A stretch of 64,000 nt of DNA. It comes from an uncultured Bacilli bacterium. GTDB taxonomy: Bacteria > Bacillota_I > Bacilli_A > RF39 > UBA660. The translations under genes were made by a program, and so were the position numbers. Shown one piece after another: positions 16,370-24,201 of this stretch. Position 1 is the first letter of the stretch. The number at the start of each line of letters is the position of its first letter. Under the pieces are notes generated by a model. It did not search any database. It saw nothing but the letters and a program-made list of their open reading frames with translations, and was not told where the DNA came from. The DNA lies in the NCBI GenBank assembly GCA_934096805.1, contig CAKOMW010000001.1, forward strand, positions 62,001-126,000, read 5' to 3'.

Positions 16370-16426
16370 TTTTCGTTATTGTCAAGCGTTTTTTATTAGG
16401 AATGATGTGTGGTAAATGACAGTTTT

Positions 16427-18448
16427 TTATTTTTTTATTATTCTTAGGGTGTTTATGATTGTGAGAAGAGTTACTCCAGTGTCAGCGAATACTGCAAACC
16501 ACATATTGGCTAAACCGAAAACACTTAGTAATAGAATTATTAATTTTACTGATAGCGCAAAGATTAGATTTTGTTTTATGATGTTTTTGGTGTGTTTTGA
16601 TATGTTTATGGCGTCAGGAATTTTGGCTAAGTCGTCTTTCATTAGGACTATGTCGCTAGCTTCGATTGCTTGGTCTGTTCCAACGTTTCCCATTGATATA
16701 CCGATGTCTGCTCTTTTTAGGACTGGGGCATCGTTTATACCGTCTCCGACAAAGATTGTTATTTCTTCTTTTTTAGCTACTTTTTCATAGCTTTTAAATT
16801 TATCTGTTGGAAGCATTTCATATTTTATTTCATCGATATTTAGTTTTTTTCCTATGGTTAGGGCTATGTTTTTTTTGTCTCCGGTGAACATGTAGGTTTT
16901 TAAGCCTAGTTTTTTTAGCTTATTGATTGTTTCTTTGGCATTTTCTTTTATACCATCGCTTATTTCAACTGATGCAATGTGTTTGTTGTTTATGTTTAGG
17001 TGGATGGTTGTTTCTTCTTCACAATTGCATAGGTTTTTATTTCCTATTGCTATTTTGTCTTTGTTTAGTTCGAAAGTTATGCCTTTTCCTTCGATTTCTT
17101 TGTAATTTTTAAGGTCTTGGGTGTCTATTTTTCCTTGTTTTAGTTTGGTTATAGAAATTGCTATTGGATGATTTGATAGGGATTCTCCTTTTACTAGAAT
17201 GTCTATTATTTGGTCTTTGGTGTAGGTATTGTCTAATATTTTCATGTTGGTTACTTTGAATGCTCCGCTTGTAAGGGTTCCTGTTTTATCGAAGATTATG
17301 TTTTTGGCGTTTGAAAGGTTGTCTAAGTAGTTGCTTCCTTTTATTAAGATTCCTTTTTTGCTGGATACGCCAATTCCAGTGAAGTATGACAAAGGTATTG
17401 ATATGGCTATGGCGCATGGGCATGATATTACAAGGAATGTTAGTCCTCTGTAGATTGAGTCTTTTAGAGGAATGTTTGCTAGGGGTAATAGAATAGCGAT
17501 TAGGATTGCTAGAATTATTACGGTTGGGGTGTATATCTTGCTTATTTTGGATATTGTTGTTTCGGTTTTCGTTTTTTTGTCGGTTGCACTTTCTAGTAGT
17601 TCTAGTATTTTAGCTACTGTTGATTCTTGGTATGTTTTGGTGGCTTTTATTTCTATTAGGTTTTGGTTGTTGATGCTTCCTGATAGAACTTCGTCTTGTT
17701 CTTTTTTTTCTGTTTGTTCTGATTCTCCGGTTAGGGCTGACTCATCTAGCATAGTGGTTCCTTTTACGATTATGGCATCTACAGGGATTTTTTCTCCTTT
17801 TTTTACTATTAGAATGTCTCCGATTTTTATTTGTTCTACTGGTACTTGTTTTGTTTCGTTATTTATTTTTTTATTGGCATATGGTTGTTTTAGATTTATT
17901 AGGTCTTTGATGGATTTTCTTGAGTTGTTGATGGCTTTTTCTTCTAGTATTTTACCGATTGTGTATAGTGTTATGACCATGATGCCTTCCAATACTTCGC
18001 CGATTAGAAGGGCGCCGATTGATGATATTGTAATTAGAGCGTTTTCGTTTATGGTTTTGCTTCTTATTAGGAGCTTAATAGCATTTATAGTGGTCCTATA
18101 GAGTAATAGAGAGTATGATATCATATACATTATTATTTTTATAGAGTTTGGCATTTCTAAGGTGTAGCCTAGTACTCCGATTAAAACTGCGATTACTAGT
18201 ATTGATAAATGGTATTGTTTTTTTTCGTTTATTTCTTCTTCAGATATGGTTGCTTCTGGTTCAATTTTTCTTATTATTTCGTTTAGTTCTTTGACGGTAA
18301 ATTCTTTTTCTGATTCATATGTTATTTTTTTAGTGTTGAAGTTTACTGTTACGTTTTTAAATTCTTTGTTTTTATTTAGGGCTTCTTCAATTTCTCTGGC
18401 ACAGTTGGCACAGTCTAGGTTGCTGATATTATGTTTATATTTTTTCAT
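16427..18448 (-). CDS. cadA: P1B-type heavy-metal exporting ATPase (Zn/Cd type)
   Basis: A 673-residue membrane pump. An N-terminal heavy-metal-associated domain carries the C-x-x-C pair C13/C16 (LDCANCAREIEEAL). The ion-binding helix has CPC (ISCPCAIAISIPL). Further hallmarks are the actuator motif TGES, phosphorylation motif DKTGTLT, the nucleotide-binding His-Pro in SNHPIAI, and GDGINDAPVLKRADIGISMG. Together with the zinc/cadmium-type sensor upstream this points to Zn(II)/Cd(II) export rather than copper. Its start overlaps the stop of the ArsR-family gene by four bases (ATGA), so repressor and pump are co-expressed. Confidence 0.93.
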   Translation of the reverse strand: MKKYKHNISNLDCANCAREIEEALNKNKEFKNVTVNFNTKKITYESEKEFTVKELNEIIRKIEPEATISEEEINEKKQYHLSILVIAVLIGVLGYTLEMPNSIKIIMYMISYSLLLYRTTINAIKLLIRSKTINENALITISSIGALLIGEVLEGIMVITLYTIGKILEEKAINNSRKSIKDLINLKQPYANKKINNETKQVPVEQIKIGDILIVKKGEKIPVDAIIVKGTTMLDESALTGESEQTEKKEQDEVLSGSINNQNLIEIKATKTYQESTVAKILELLESATDKKTKTETTISKISKIYTPTVIILAILIAILLPLANIPLKDSIYRGLTFLVISCPCAIAISIPLSYFTGIGVSSKKGILIKGSNYLDNLSNAKNIIFDKTGTLTSGAFKVTNMKILDNTYTKDQIIDILVKGESLSNHPIAISITKLKQGKIDTQDLKNYKEIEGKGITFELNKDKIAIGNKNLCNCEEETTIHLNINNKHIASVEISDGIKENAKETINKLKKLGLKTYMFTGDKKNIALTIGKKLNIDEIKYEMLPTDKFKSYEKVAKKEEITIFVGDGINDAPVLKRADIGISMGNVGTDQAIEASDIVLMKDDLAKIPDAINISKHTKNIIKQNLIFALSVKLIILLLSVFGLANMWFAVFADTGVTLLTIINTLRIIKK

Positions 18449-18810
18449 TTTTCCTCCTTATGTTTTATATGGGTTAGAGCTACTTCGAAGACTTCTTTTA
18501 CGTGGTCGTCTTCTAGTGTGTAGTAGACTTCTTTACCTTGTTTTCTATGTTTTACTAGGTTGTTGGATCTTAAAATACTTAGTTGGTGGGATATGGCTGA
18601 TTTGGTCATTTCTAGGACATTTGCAATGTCACAGACGCACATTTCATTGTTGTCTAGGGCACATATTATTTTTAGTCTGGTTGGGTCTGACAAAATTTTA
18701 AAGAAAGTTGCGGTTTTGTCTAGGGTTTCTTTATTTATCATTTTTTGTTTTACTTTTTTTACTGTTTCGTGGTGTATTGTGTTGCAGTCACATGTATATT
18801 CTTTGTTCAT
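18445..18810 (-). CDS. ArsR/SmtB-family metal-sensing repressor
   Basis: A 121-residue winged-helix repressor. Metal sites visible: C7 and C9 at the N-terminus, C58 and C60 (CVCD) in the recognition-helix region, and D101, H103, H114, H117, whose spacing (D-x-H, then 11 and 3 residues) equals the alpha-5 zinc site of CzrA. It therefore has both CadC-type alpha-3N/alpha-3 cysteines and a CzrA-type site. An upstream in-frame ATG exists at 18852, but the ATG at 18810 is preferred because AAAGGAG precedes it and the upstream ATG lies inside the promoter/operator. It should repress the promoter next to it and release on Zn or Cd binding. Confidence 0.9.
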   Translation of the reverse strand: MNKEYTCDCNTIHHETVKKVKQKMINKETLDKTATFFKILSDPTRLKIICALDNNEMCVCDIANVLEMTKSAISHQLSILRSNNLVKHRKQGKEVYYTLEDDHVKEVFEVALTHIKHKEEK

Positions 18811-18829
18811 ATTTTTCTCCTTTTTCTTT

Positions 18830-18859
18830 ATTATAGTTGAATGGTTGTTCAACTGTCAA
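18830..18859 (-). promoter_or_regulatory. cad promoter with ArsR-type operator
   Basis: On the minus strand the -35 box TTGACA (18854-18859) and -10 box TATAAT (18830-18835) are both consensus, 18 bases apart. Between them AGTTGAA (18835-18841) and TTCAACT (18848-18854) form a perfect inverted repeat of the TGAA-n-TTCA kind bound by ArsR/SmtB repressors, so bound repressor would block RNA polymerase. Confidence 0.8.
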
Positions 18860-18923
18860 GGTAAAAAATGTGTTTTGATGTTTTTCTTTTTTATGATACA
18901 ATAATATTGTTGGTGGTGATTTT

Positions 18924-19547
18924 GTGGATAAAAGAAGTTTAAAAAAATGTGTTATGTCTGTTGTTTTATTGCTTATTATTCAGGCTGTGTTGTATTTTGT
19001 ATCTAAGCTTTTTCAGGGCCCTCCTCATTTAATTGGGAATGATTTTGATGCTTGGTTTCCTTTTGTGAAGGAGTTTATATATGTTTATGATTCTTGGTAT
19101 CCTTTTTTAGTTTTTGTTTGGATATTGTTCTTTTTTAGTGATAGAGAAAAGTATAAAGATTTCTTTGTTACTAGTGTTCTGGCGATGATTGTTGCTAATG
19201 TAATATTTTTAGTTTATCCTACCACGATTACAAGGGCTAGCTTTGAGGTTTCTGGTGTTACTAGTTGGCTTCTTAATCTCAATTATATGCTTGATACTCC
19301 GCTTAATTGTATGCCATCAATGCATTGTATGTTTTGTTTTACTACTATATTTGGGTTGATGTTTAGTAAGGTCAAATTAAAGTATAAAATTCCTATTTGT
19401 GGTTATTTGGTTTTGATTATTCTTTCTACAATGTTTGTTAAACAGCATGTTATTGCGGATGTTGTTAGTGCTTTTATTATTGCTAGTTGTTGTTATTTCA
19501 TTTCTAAGTTTCATGTTTTTGACAAATTTAAAAGATATTTTGATTAA
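18924..19547 (+). CDS. PAP2-superfamily membrane phosphatase/transferase
   Basis: A 207-residue protein with about six transmembrane helices. The PAP2 signatures are PSMH in the loop after CM (CMPSMHCMFCF), the family's second motif, and VKQHVIADVVSAF, the third motif with catalytic His and Asp. The classical first motif (KxxxxxxRP) is not obvious, as in the inositolphosphotransferase-like PAP2 branch. It probably acts on a lipid phosphate or phospholipid headgroup at the outer membrane face. The start is GTG after GGTGGTGAT. It converges on psd, and the two could both serve phospholipid metabolism. Confidence 0.8.
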   Translation: MDKRSLKKCVMSVVLLLIIQAVLYFVSKLFQGPPHLIGNDFDAWFPFVKEFIYVYDSWYPFLVFVWILFFFSDREKYKDFFVTSVLAMIVANVIFLVYPTTITRASFEVSGVTSWLLNLNYMLDTPLNCMPSMHCMFCFTTIFGLMFSKVKLKYKIPICGYLVLIILSTMFVKQHVIADVVSAFIIASCCYFISKFHVFDKFKRYFD

Positions 19548-19573
19548 AGGTTTGTTCTTTAATAAAAATATCT
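19533..19573. terminator. Bidirectional terminator PAP2 gene / psd
   Basis: AGATATTTT (19533-19541) pairs with AAAATATCT (19565-19573), and an inner TTAAAG/CTTTAA pairing extends the stem. T-runs follow on both strands. It overlaps the ends of both convergent genes. Confidence 0.75.
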
Positions 19574-20432
19574 ATTTTTTTGTTCCTATTTTTTCACCAT
19601 ATTTTACTATTGTTTCGATGTGCTTTTTTGAGTTTTCTTTTATATCTGGGTCTATTTCTATTTTGTTTTTCTTAAATATCAGGGCGATTGTGGAACCATT
19701 GAATTCGAAGTATCCTTTTTCTTCGCCTTTTCTATATTGGTATTCTTCGTGATGATTTTTAATTCTACCTACGATTAGGGCTCCTACTTCTATTTGGATG
19801 ACTTTTCCAAAGTTTTTTGTATCTAGGGTTGTGTATTCTCTAGCATTCTTTTTATAAATATTGTATTTTTTTAGAGCTATGTTTTTTACAGTGTGAAATA
19901 TTCCTTTGATGTATTTGTTTTCATTTTTAGTGCCGTCGTCTATGTAACAGTATCTATGGTAGTCTGTTGGTTCCAAACGAAAGATTAGAATTTTACCATT
20001 TTTGTATTGTTCCGATATGGGGTCTCCATTTAATAATTCATTTATGCTATAGTATGAGTCTTTTATTTTAAACATACTGTTTTCTTTAATATCATATACT
20101 GTTAATTTAGAGTCTGCTGGTGATATTAAATGGTTTTTGTTTTTATCAATGTTTAAGTATTTTTCTTTTTTCTTTCTTATGAAAAAGTCATTGTATGATG
20201 TAAATTTTTGTTTTTCGTATTCGTCTTGGTTGATGTTATATTTTTTTATTAGTTTTTTGGTGATGATATTTGATACTTTGCTATTCATAATGGTGCCACT
20301 TAGTTTGGTAAACCATGGTTGAACCAATATTTTTAGGAATACTCTACCTAGATGGGTTTTATATAGTAGAACTAATGATATGTTTTCTTTATTGCTTATT
20401 AGTTCGTTATTGGTACGGTTTTTCATTTTCAT
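19572..20432 (-). CDS. psd: Phosphatidylserine decarboxylase proenzyme
   Basis: Converts phosphatidylserine to phosphatidylethanolamine. The 286-residue proenzyme has the self-cleavage motif in EFNGSTIALIF; by family analogy G246/S247 would be cut and S247 become the pyruvoyl group. Other family blocks are visible: FTSYNDFFIRK, LISPADSKLTVYDI, LFRLEPTDYHRYCYIDDG and VGALIVGRIKN. Such enzymes are peripheral membrane proteins. AAGTGATG precedes the ATG. No phosphatidylserine synthase gene is in the window. Confidence 0.93.
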   Translation of the reverse strand: MKMKNRTNNELISNKENISLVLLYKTHLGRVFLKILVQPWFTKLSGTIMNSKVSNIITKKLIKKYNINQDEYEKQKFTSYNDFFIRKKKEKYLNIDKNKNHLISPADSKLTVYDIKENSMFKIKDSYYSINELLNGDPISEQYKNGKILIFRLEPTDYHRYCYIDDGTKNENKYIKGIFHTVKNIALKKYNIYKKNAREYTTLDTKNFGKVIQIEVGALIVGRIKNHHEEYQYRKGEEKGYFEFNGSTIALIFKKNKIEIDPDIKENSKKHIETIVKYGEKIGTKK

Positions 20433-20519
20433 TTACATCACTTCTTTTCTTTTATAACTTTATCATGAAATTATAATTTTTGCAAATTTAAAAGAATAAC
20501 TTTCGTTACTCTTTGTTTG

Positions 20520-22835
20520 TTATAGTTTGAAATTGGTTACTTCGGGGATGTCTTTTCCGTATTGTCTTATGTATTTATGGTGTTTTTCTAACATTTTATT
20601 GCAATAGTCTTCGATGTTTTCCCTATTCTTTATGTTTGCATATTTTAGGGCATCTAGTATTAAGTGATATCTATCTATTTTGTTTTGTACTCTCATATCA
20701 AATGGTGTGGTTATTGTTCCTTCTTCTAGGTAGCCGTGGACATGAAGATTTTGGTTTTCTCTTTTGTATGTTAATTGATGAATTAGATTAGGATATCCGT
20801 GGAAGGCAAAGATTATTGGTTTATTTTTTGTAAATAGTTTATTGTATTCTTGATTGGTCATTCCGTGTGGGTGTTGGTCTTTGGTTTCTAGTTTCATTAA
20901 GTCTATTATGTTTATTACTCTTATTTTTGTGTCTGGTGATAGTTCTTTTAGTATTTTTGTAGCAGCGATTACTTCTAAGGTTGGGGTATCACCACAGCAA
21001 GCGAAGATTATTTTTGGCGAGATTGTTTTATCGCTTATGAATTCTAATTCTCCGATTCCTTTTTCACAATGTTTTATTGCTTCTTCCATGGTTAAGTATT
21101 GGGGCCTTGGATGTTTTGATGCTATTATTACGTTTATATAGTTTTTTGTTTTTATACAGTGGTCAAATGTTGATATTAGGGTGTTTGCATCGAATGGTAA
21201 GTACATTCTTACGATGTCACTTTTTTTTGTTGATAAGTGGTTTAAAAATCCTGGGTCTTGATGGGTATATCCGTTGTGGTCTTGTTGCCAAATGTGTGAT
21301 GTTAGGACATAGTTTAGAGAAGCGATTGGGGCTCTCCATGGTAGTTCTTTACTTACTTTTAACCATTTTGCGTGTTGGCTTGCCATTGAGTCTACGATTC
21401 TTATGAATGCTTCGTATGAGTGAATGAAGCCGTGTCTTCCTGTTAGGAGGTATCCTTCTAGCATGCCTTCACAAACGTGTTCTGAAAGGAGACTATCCAT
21501 TACTCTTCCTTGTTTTGATAGGAATTCGTCGTATTTTTTTGTGTCGGAGTTCCACATTCTTTTTACTTCGTCAAAGATATGATTTAGTCTATTTGATAGG
21601 GCTTCGTCTGGTCCAAAGCATCTAAAGTTTTTATTTTCTTTATTTAGGGCAAAGACGTCTCTTATGTATTTTGATAGTTCCATCATGTCTTGTTTTTCTA
21701 TTTTACCTGGTTTGGTTATTTTTACTTCGTAGTTGTTTATGCTTGGTGTATTTAGTTCTTTTAGAAGTAGTCCTCCGTTGGTTATAGGATTGGCACTCAT
21801 TCTTTGGTCTTTTTTTGGTGGTAGTTCTTTTAGTTTTTCTATTAGGGTTCCATTTTCATCAAATAGTTTTTCTGGTTGGTATGATTTTAACCATTTTTCT
21901 AGTAGTTCTAGGTCTTTTTCGTTTGTTACGTTTATTGGTACTTGGTGTGCTCGGAATGTTCCTTCGACTTTTTTTAGGTTTACTTCTTTGGGACCGGTCC
22001 AACCTTTTGGACTTTTCATTATTATGATTGGAAAAGGAATTTTTTGTCCTTGTTTTAGTTTTTTGATGTCTCTTAGGGCCCATTCTAGGGAGTTAGCCAT
22101 TAGGTTGTGCATGTCTTTTACGTTTTTTGCTTCAACGATGTAGGTTTTATAATTGCAACCGTTGAAGTAATCTTTTATTTGTTTATTGGTCATTCTTCCA
22201 AAGATTGTAGGGTTTGATATCTTATATCCGTTCACGTGAAGAATTGGTAGGACTATTCCGTCGGTTTTGGGGTTTATAAATTTGTTTATGTGTAGTGATG
22301 CTTGAAGTGGTCCGGTTTCTGCTTCACCGTCTCCGATTACACAAGCTGCGATTAGGTCTTTGTTGTCTAGGACTGCTCCATAGGCATGGGCAAGTGAATA
22401 GCCTAGTTCTCCTCCTTCGTTTATTGATCCTGGTGTTTCTGGGGCAACATGGGATGAGACTCCTCCAGGGAATGAAAATTGTTTGCATAGTTTTTTTAAG
22501 CCTTCTTCATCTTGAGTAATGTTTGGATAGATTTCTGTGTATGTTCCCTCTAGGTAAGCGTTGGCTATCATTGCTTGACCACCGTGACCTGGTCCAGATA
22601 TGTATATCATATTTAGGTTGTGTTCATTTATTAGTCTATTTAAATGAACGTATATAAAGTTTTGGCCTGGTGCTGTTCCCCAGTGTCCCACTACTTTGGG
22701 TTTTAGATCTGTCATTTTTAGTGGTCTTTTTAATAGAACATTGTCCATTAAGTATAGTTGGGCTACTGAAAGATAGTTGGTTGCTTTCCAATAGTAGTTC
22801 ATTTTTATTAGTAGGTCTTCTTTTAGTTTTTTCAT
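20520..22835 (-). CDS. xfp: Xylulose-5-phosphate/fructose-6-phosphate phosphoketolase
   Basis: This thiamine-diphosphate enzyme splits xylulose-5-P (or fructose-6-P) with phosphate to acetyl phosphate and an aldose phosphate, the key step of heterofermentative sugar use. At 771 residues it is near the usual length of about 790. Recognisable blocks are KPKVVGHWGTAPGQNFIYVHLNR, GPGHGGQAMIANAYLEG, FSFPGGVSSHVAPETPGS, CVIGDGEAETGPL (ThDP-binding GDG) and LTSHIWQQDHNGYTHQDPGF. It stands alone between psd and a four-gene operon, with a GAGGTGAT site. A supply of acetyl phosphate without a complete lower pathway would fit a small fermentative genome. Confidence 0.95.
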   Translation of the reverse strand: MKKLKEDLLIKMNYYWKATNYLSVAQLYLMDNVLLKRPLKMTDLKPKVVGHWGTAPGQNFIYVHLNRLINEHNLNMIYISGPGHGGQAMIANAYLEGTYTEIYPNITQDEEGLKKLCKQFSFPGGVSSHVAPETPGSINEGGELGYSLAHAYGAVLDNKDLIAACVIGDGEAETGPLQASLHINKFINPKTDGIVLPILHVNGYKISNPTIFGRMTNKQIKDYFNGCNYKTYIVEAKNVKDMHNLMANSLEWALRDIKKLKQGQKIPFPIIIMKSPKGWTGPKEVNLKKVEGTFRAHQVPINVTNEKDLELLEKWLKSYQPEKLFDENGTLIEKLKELPPKKDQRMSANPITNGGLLLKELNTPSINNYEVKITKPGKIEKQDMMELSKYIRDVFALNKENKNFRCFGPDEALSNRLNHIFDEVKRMWNSDTKKYDEFLSKQGRVMDSLLSEHVCEGMLEGYLLTGRHGFIHSYEAFIRIVDSMASQHAKWLKVSKELPWRAPIASLNYVLTSHIWQQDHNGYTHQDPGFLNHLSTKKSDIVRMYLPFDANTLISTFDHCIKTKNYINVIIASKHPRPQYLTMEEAIKHCEKGIGELEFISDKTISPKIIFACCGDTPTLEVIAATKILKELSPDTKIRVINIIDLMKLETKDQHPHGMTNQEYNKLFTKNKPIIFAFHGYPNLIHQLTYKRENQNLHVHGYLEEGTITTPFDMRVQNKIDRYHLILDALKYANIKNRENIEDYCNKMLEKHHKYIRQYGKDIPEVTNFKL

Positions 22836-22883
22836 CTTATCACCTCTTTATTCTATGTAGATTATATCATACTTTATTGTAAT

Positions 22884-22919
22884 AAAAAAGAGAAATTTTT
22901 TGTTTATTTTCTCTTTTTT
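22884..22919 (-). terminator. Terminator of the addB-addA-yitT operon
   Basis: AAAAAAGAGAAA (22884-22895) pairs perfectly with TTTCTCTTTTTT (22908-22919) around a twelve-base AT loop. On the minus strand the stem ends in six T residues. It overlaps the last codons of the 136-residue gene. Confidence 0.8.
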
Positions 22920-23314
22920 GATAGCGTTTTTTTATTACAAAACTCATTATATCCTACTTCGTTTGCTTCTTTTATGATGTCTCTTATTTTTTTATTGGGA
23001 TATGTTTGTTCTAGTTCTTCTTCTTTTAGTAGATAGCCTGTTGTCTTGGTTATTTTGTAAATTCTTTTGTATTCTTTTTGTAGCTGTTCTTCTAGATATT
23101 GTTGCTGTTTTTGATTTAAGTATTTTTCTATTTTTTCGTTTTTACAGATTAATTGAAAAAGAATTGTTTTGTCTTTTATGTTTTTTATTAGAGTGGTGTC
23201 TTTTTCGATTGCTTCTTTTGTTATATTATAAAGGAATTGTTTTTCTTGGGGTGGTAGTTTTCTATATAGTTTTATTTTTTGATGTTTTTCTTTTAGTTTG
23301 TTAATTATTTTCAT
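22904..23314 (-). CDS. Uncharacterised basic helical protein
   Basis: I do not recognise this 136-residue protein. It is rich in K, E, Q and L and predicted almost wholly helical, with a short coiled-coil-like stretch (KYLNQKQQQYLEEQLQKEYKRIYKI) and a very basic C-terminus (KKTLSKKRK). There are no membrane segments or cysteine motifs. Its start lies inside the last codons of the yitT-type gene (14-base overlap) after AAAGGAA, so it is the final gene of the addB-addA-yitT transcript. Confidence 0.6.
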   Translation of the reverse strand: MKIINKLKEKHQKIKLYRKLPPQEKQFLYNITKEAIEKDTTLIKNIKDKTILFQLICKNEKIEKYLNQKQQQYLEEQLQKEYKRIYKITKTTGYLLKEEELEQTYPNKKIRDIIKEANEVGYNEFCNKKTLSKKRK

Positions 23315-24200
23315 TTTTTATTTCCTTTATGTTTTCTTTTACCTCTTTTATTTTTTGGTTTGATTTTATGTGCTCTCCGATTATTTCTGAGACTTCGGTA
23401 ATTGTTACAAAGGCTGTTTCATCTTCTTCATTTACGATTGCTCTTAGTCTTGAGATTTCCATTCTTGTTAGGACACAGTATAGAATATCTTTTTTTCCGC
23501 TTACTAGTCCGTTTCCCTGAATAAAGGTTGCAGTTCTTCCTAGTTTATTGTATATTTGTTTTGCTATTTCGTCTCCGTGTTCTGTTATTATCATGGTAGC
23601 TTTTGCTTGTTCTAGTCCTTCGCTTACTAAGTCTATTATTTTAAATGTTATGAAGTACATTAGTAGAGAATATAGGGCTTTGTCTAGTCCGAATAGTATT
23701 CCAGCGGTTAAGTAGATAAATATGTTAAATATCATTATTATTTGACCGGTTGATAGTGATGTTTTTTTGTTTATGATTATGGCTACTGATTCGGTTCCGT
23801 CTAGGCATCCTCCACATCTTATTACTAGGCCTACTCCGATTCCTAGGATTATTCCTCCGTAGATTGTTGCTAATAGAATATCATCTGTTAATTCGTGAAC
23901 GTTTTGGAACATTGTTAGGAATGCTGAGAATAGGAGCATTGCATATAAGGCTTTTATTAGGAAGTTTTTACCTAGATTTTTGTATCCAATGAGCAAAAAG
24001 GGAATGTTTAAAATAATAGTAAAGATGCTTAGCGATAGCCCGGTTAGTTTACTTATTATCATTGATATTCCTATTACTCCTCCGTCTAGAATCATATTTG
24101 GTGATAGGAATGTTTGGATTGAAAAAGCTGCGAGCATTGCTCCAGTGGTTATCCCAATAAATGAGATTAAATTTTGTAATAAATTGTTTTTTTGTTTCAT
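23301..24200 (-). CDS. YitT-family membrane protein (DUF161/DUF2179)
   Basis: A 299-residue protein with about five to six N-terminal transmembrane helices. The family segment PNMILDGGVIGISMIISKLTG is followed by LNIPFLLIGYKNLGKNF and RCGGCLDGTESVAIIINKKTSLSTGQI. The C-terminal soluble DUF2179 domain begins near EGLEQAKATMIITEHGDEIA and includes ILYCVLTRMEISRLRAIV. YitT-type proteins are widespread in Bacillota; their function is unestablished, though the soluble domain is thought to sense a ligand. The gene starts one base after the addA stop. Confidence 0.88.
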   Translation of the reverse strand: MKQKNNLLQNLISFIGITTGAMLAAFSIQTFLSPNMILDGGVIGISMIISKLTGLSLSIFTIILNIPFLLIGYKNLGKNFLIKALYAMLLFSAFLTMFQNVHELTDDILLATIYGGIILGIGVGLVIRCGGCLDGTESVAIIINKKTSLSTGQIIMIFNIFIYLTAGILFGLDKALYSLLMYFITFKIIDLVSEGLEQAKATMIITEHGDEIAKQIYNKLGRTATFIQGNGLVSGKKDILYCVLTRMEISRLRAIVNEEDETAFVTITEVSEIIGEHIKSNQKIKEVKENIKEIKNENN

Positions 24201-24201
24201 A

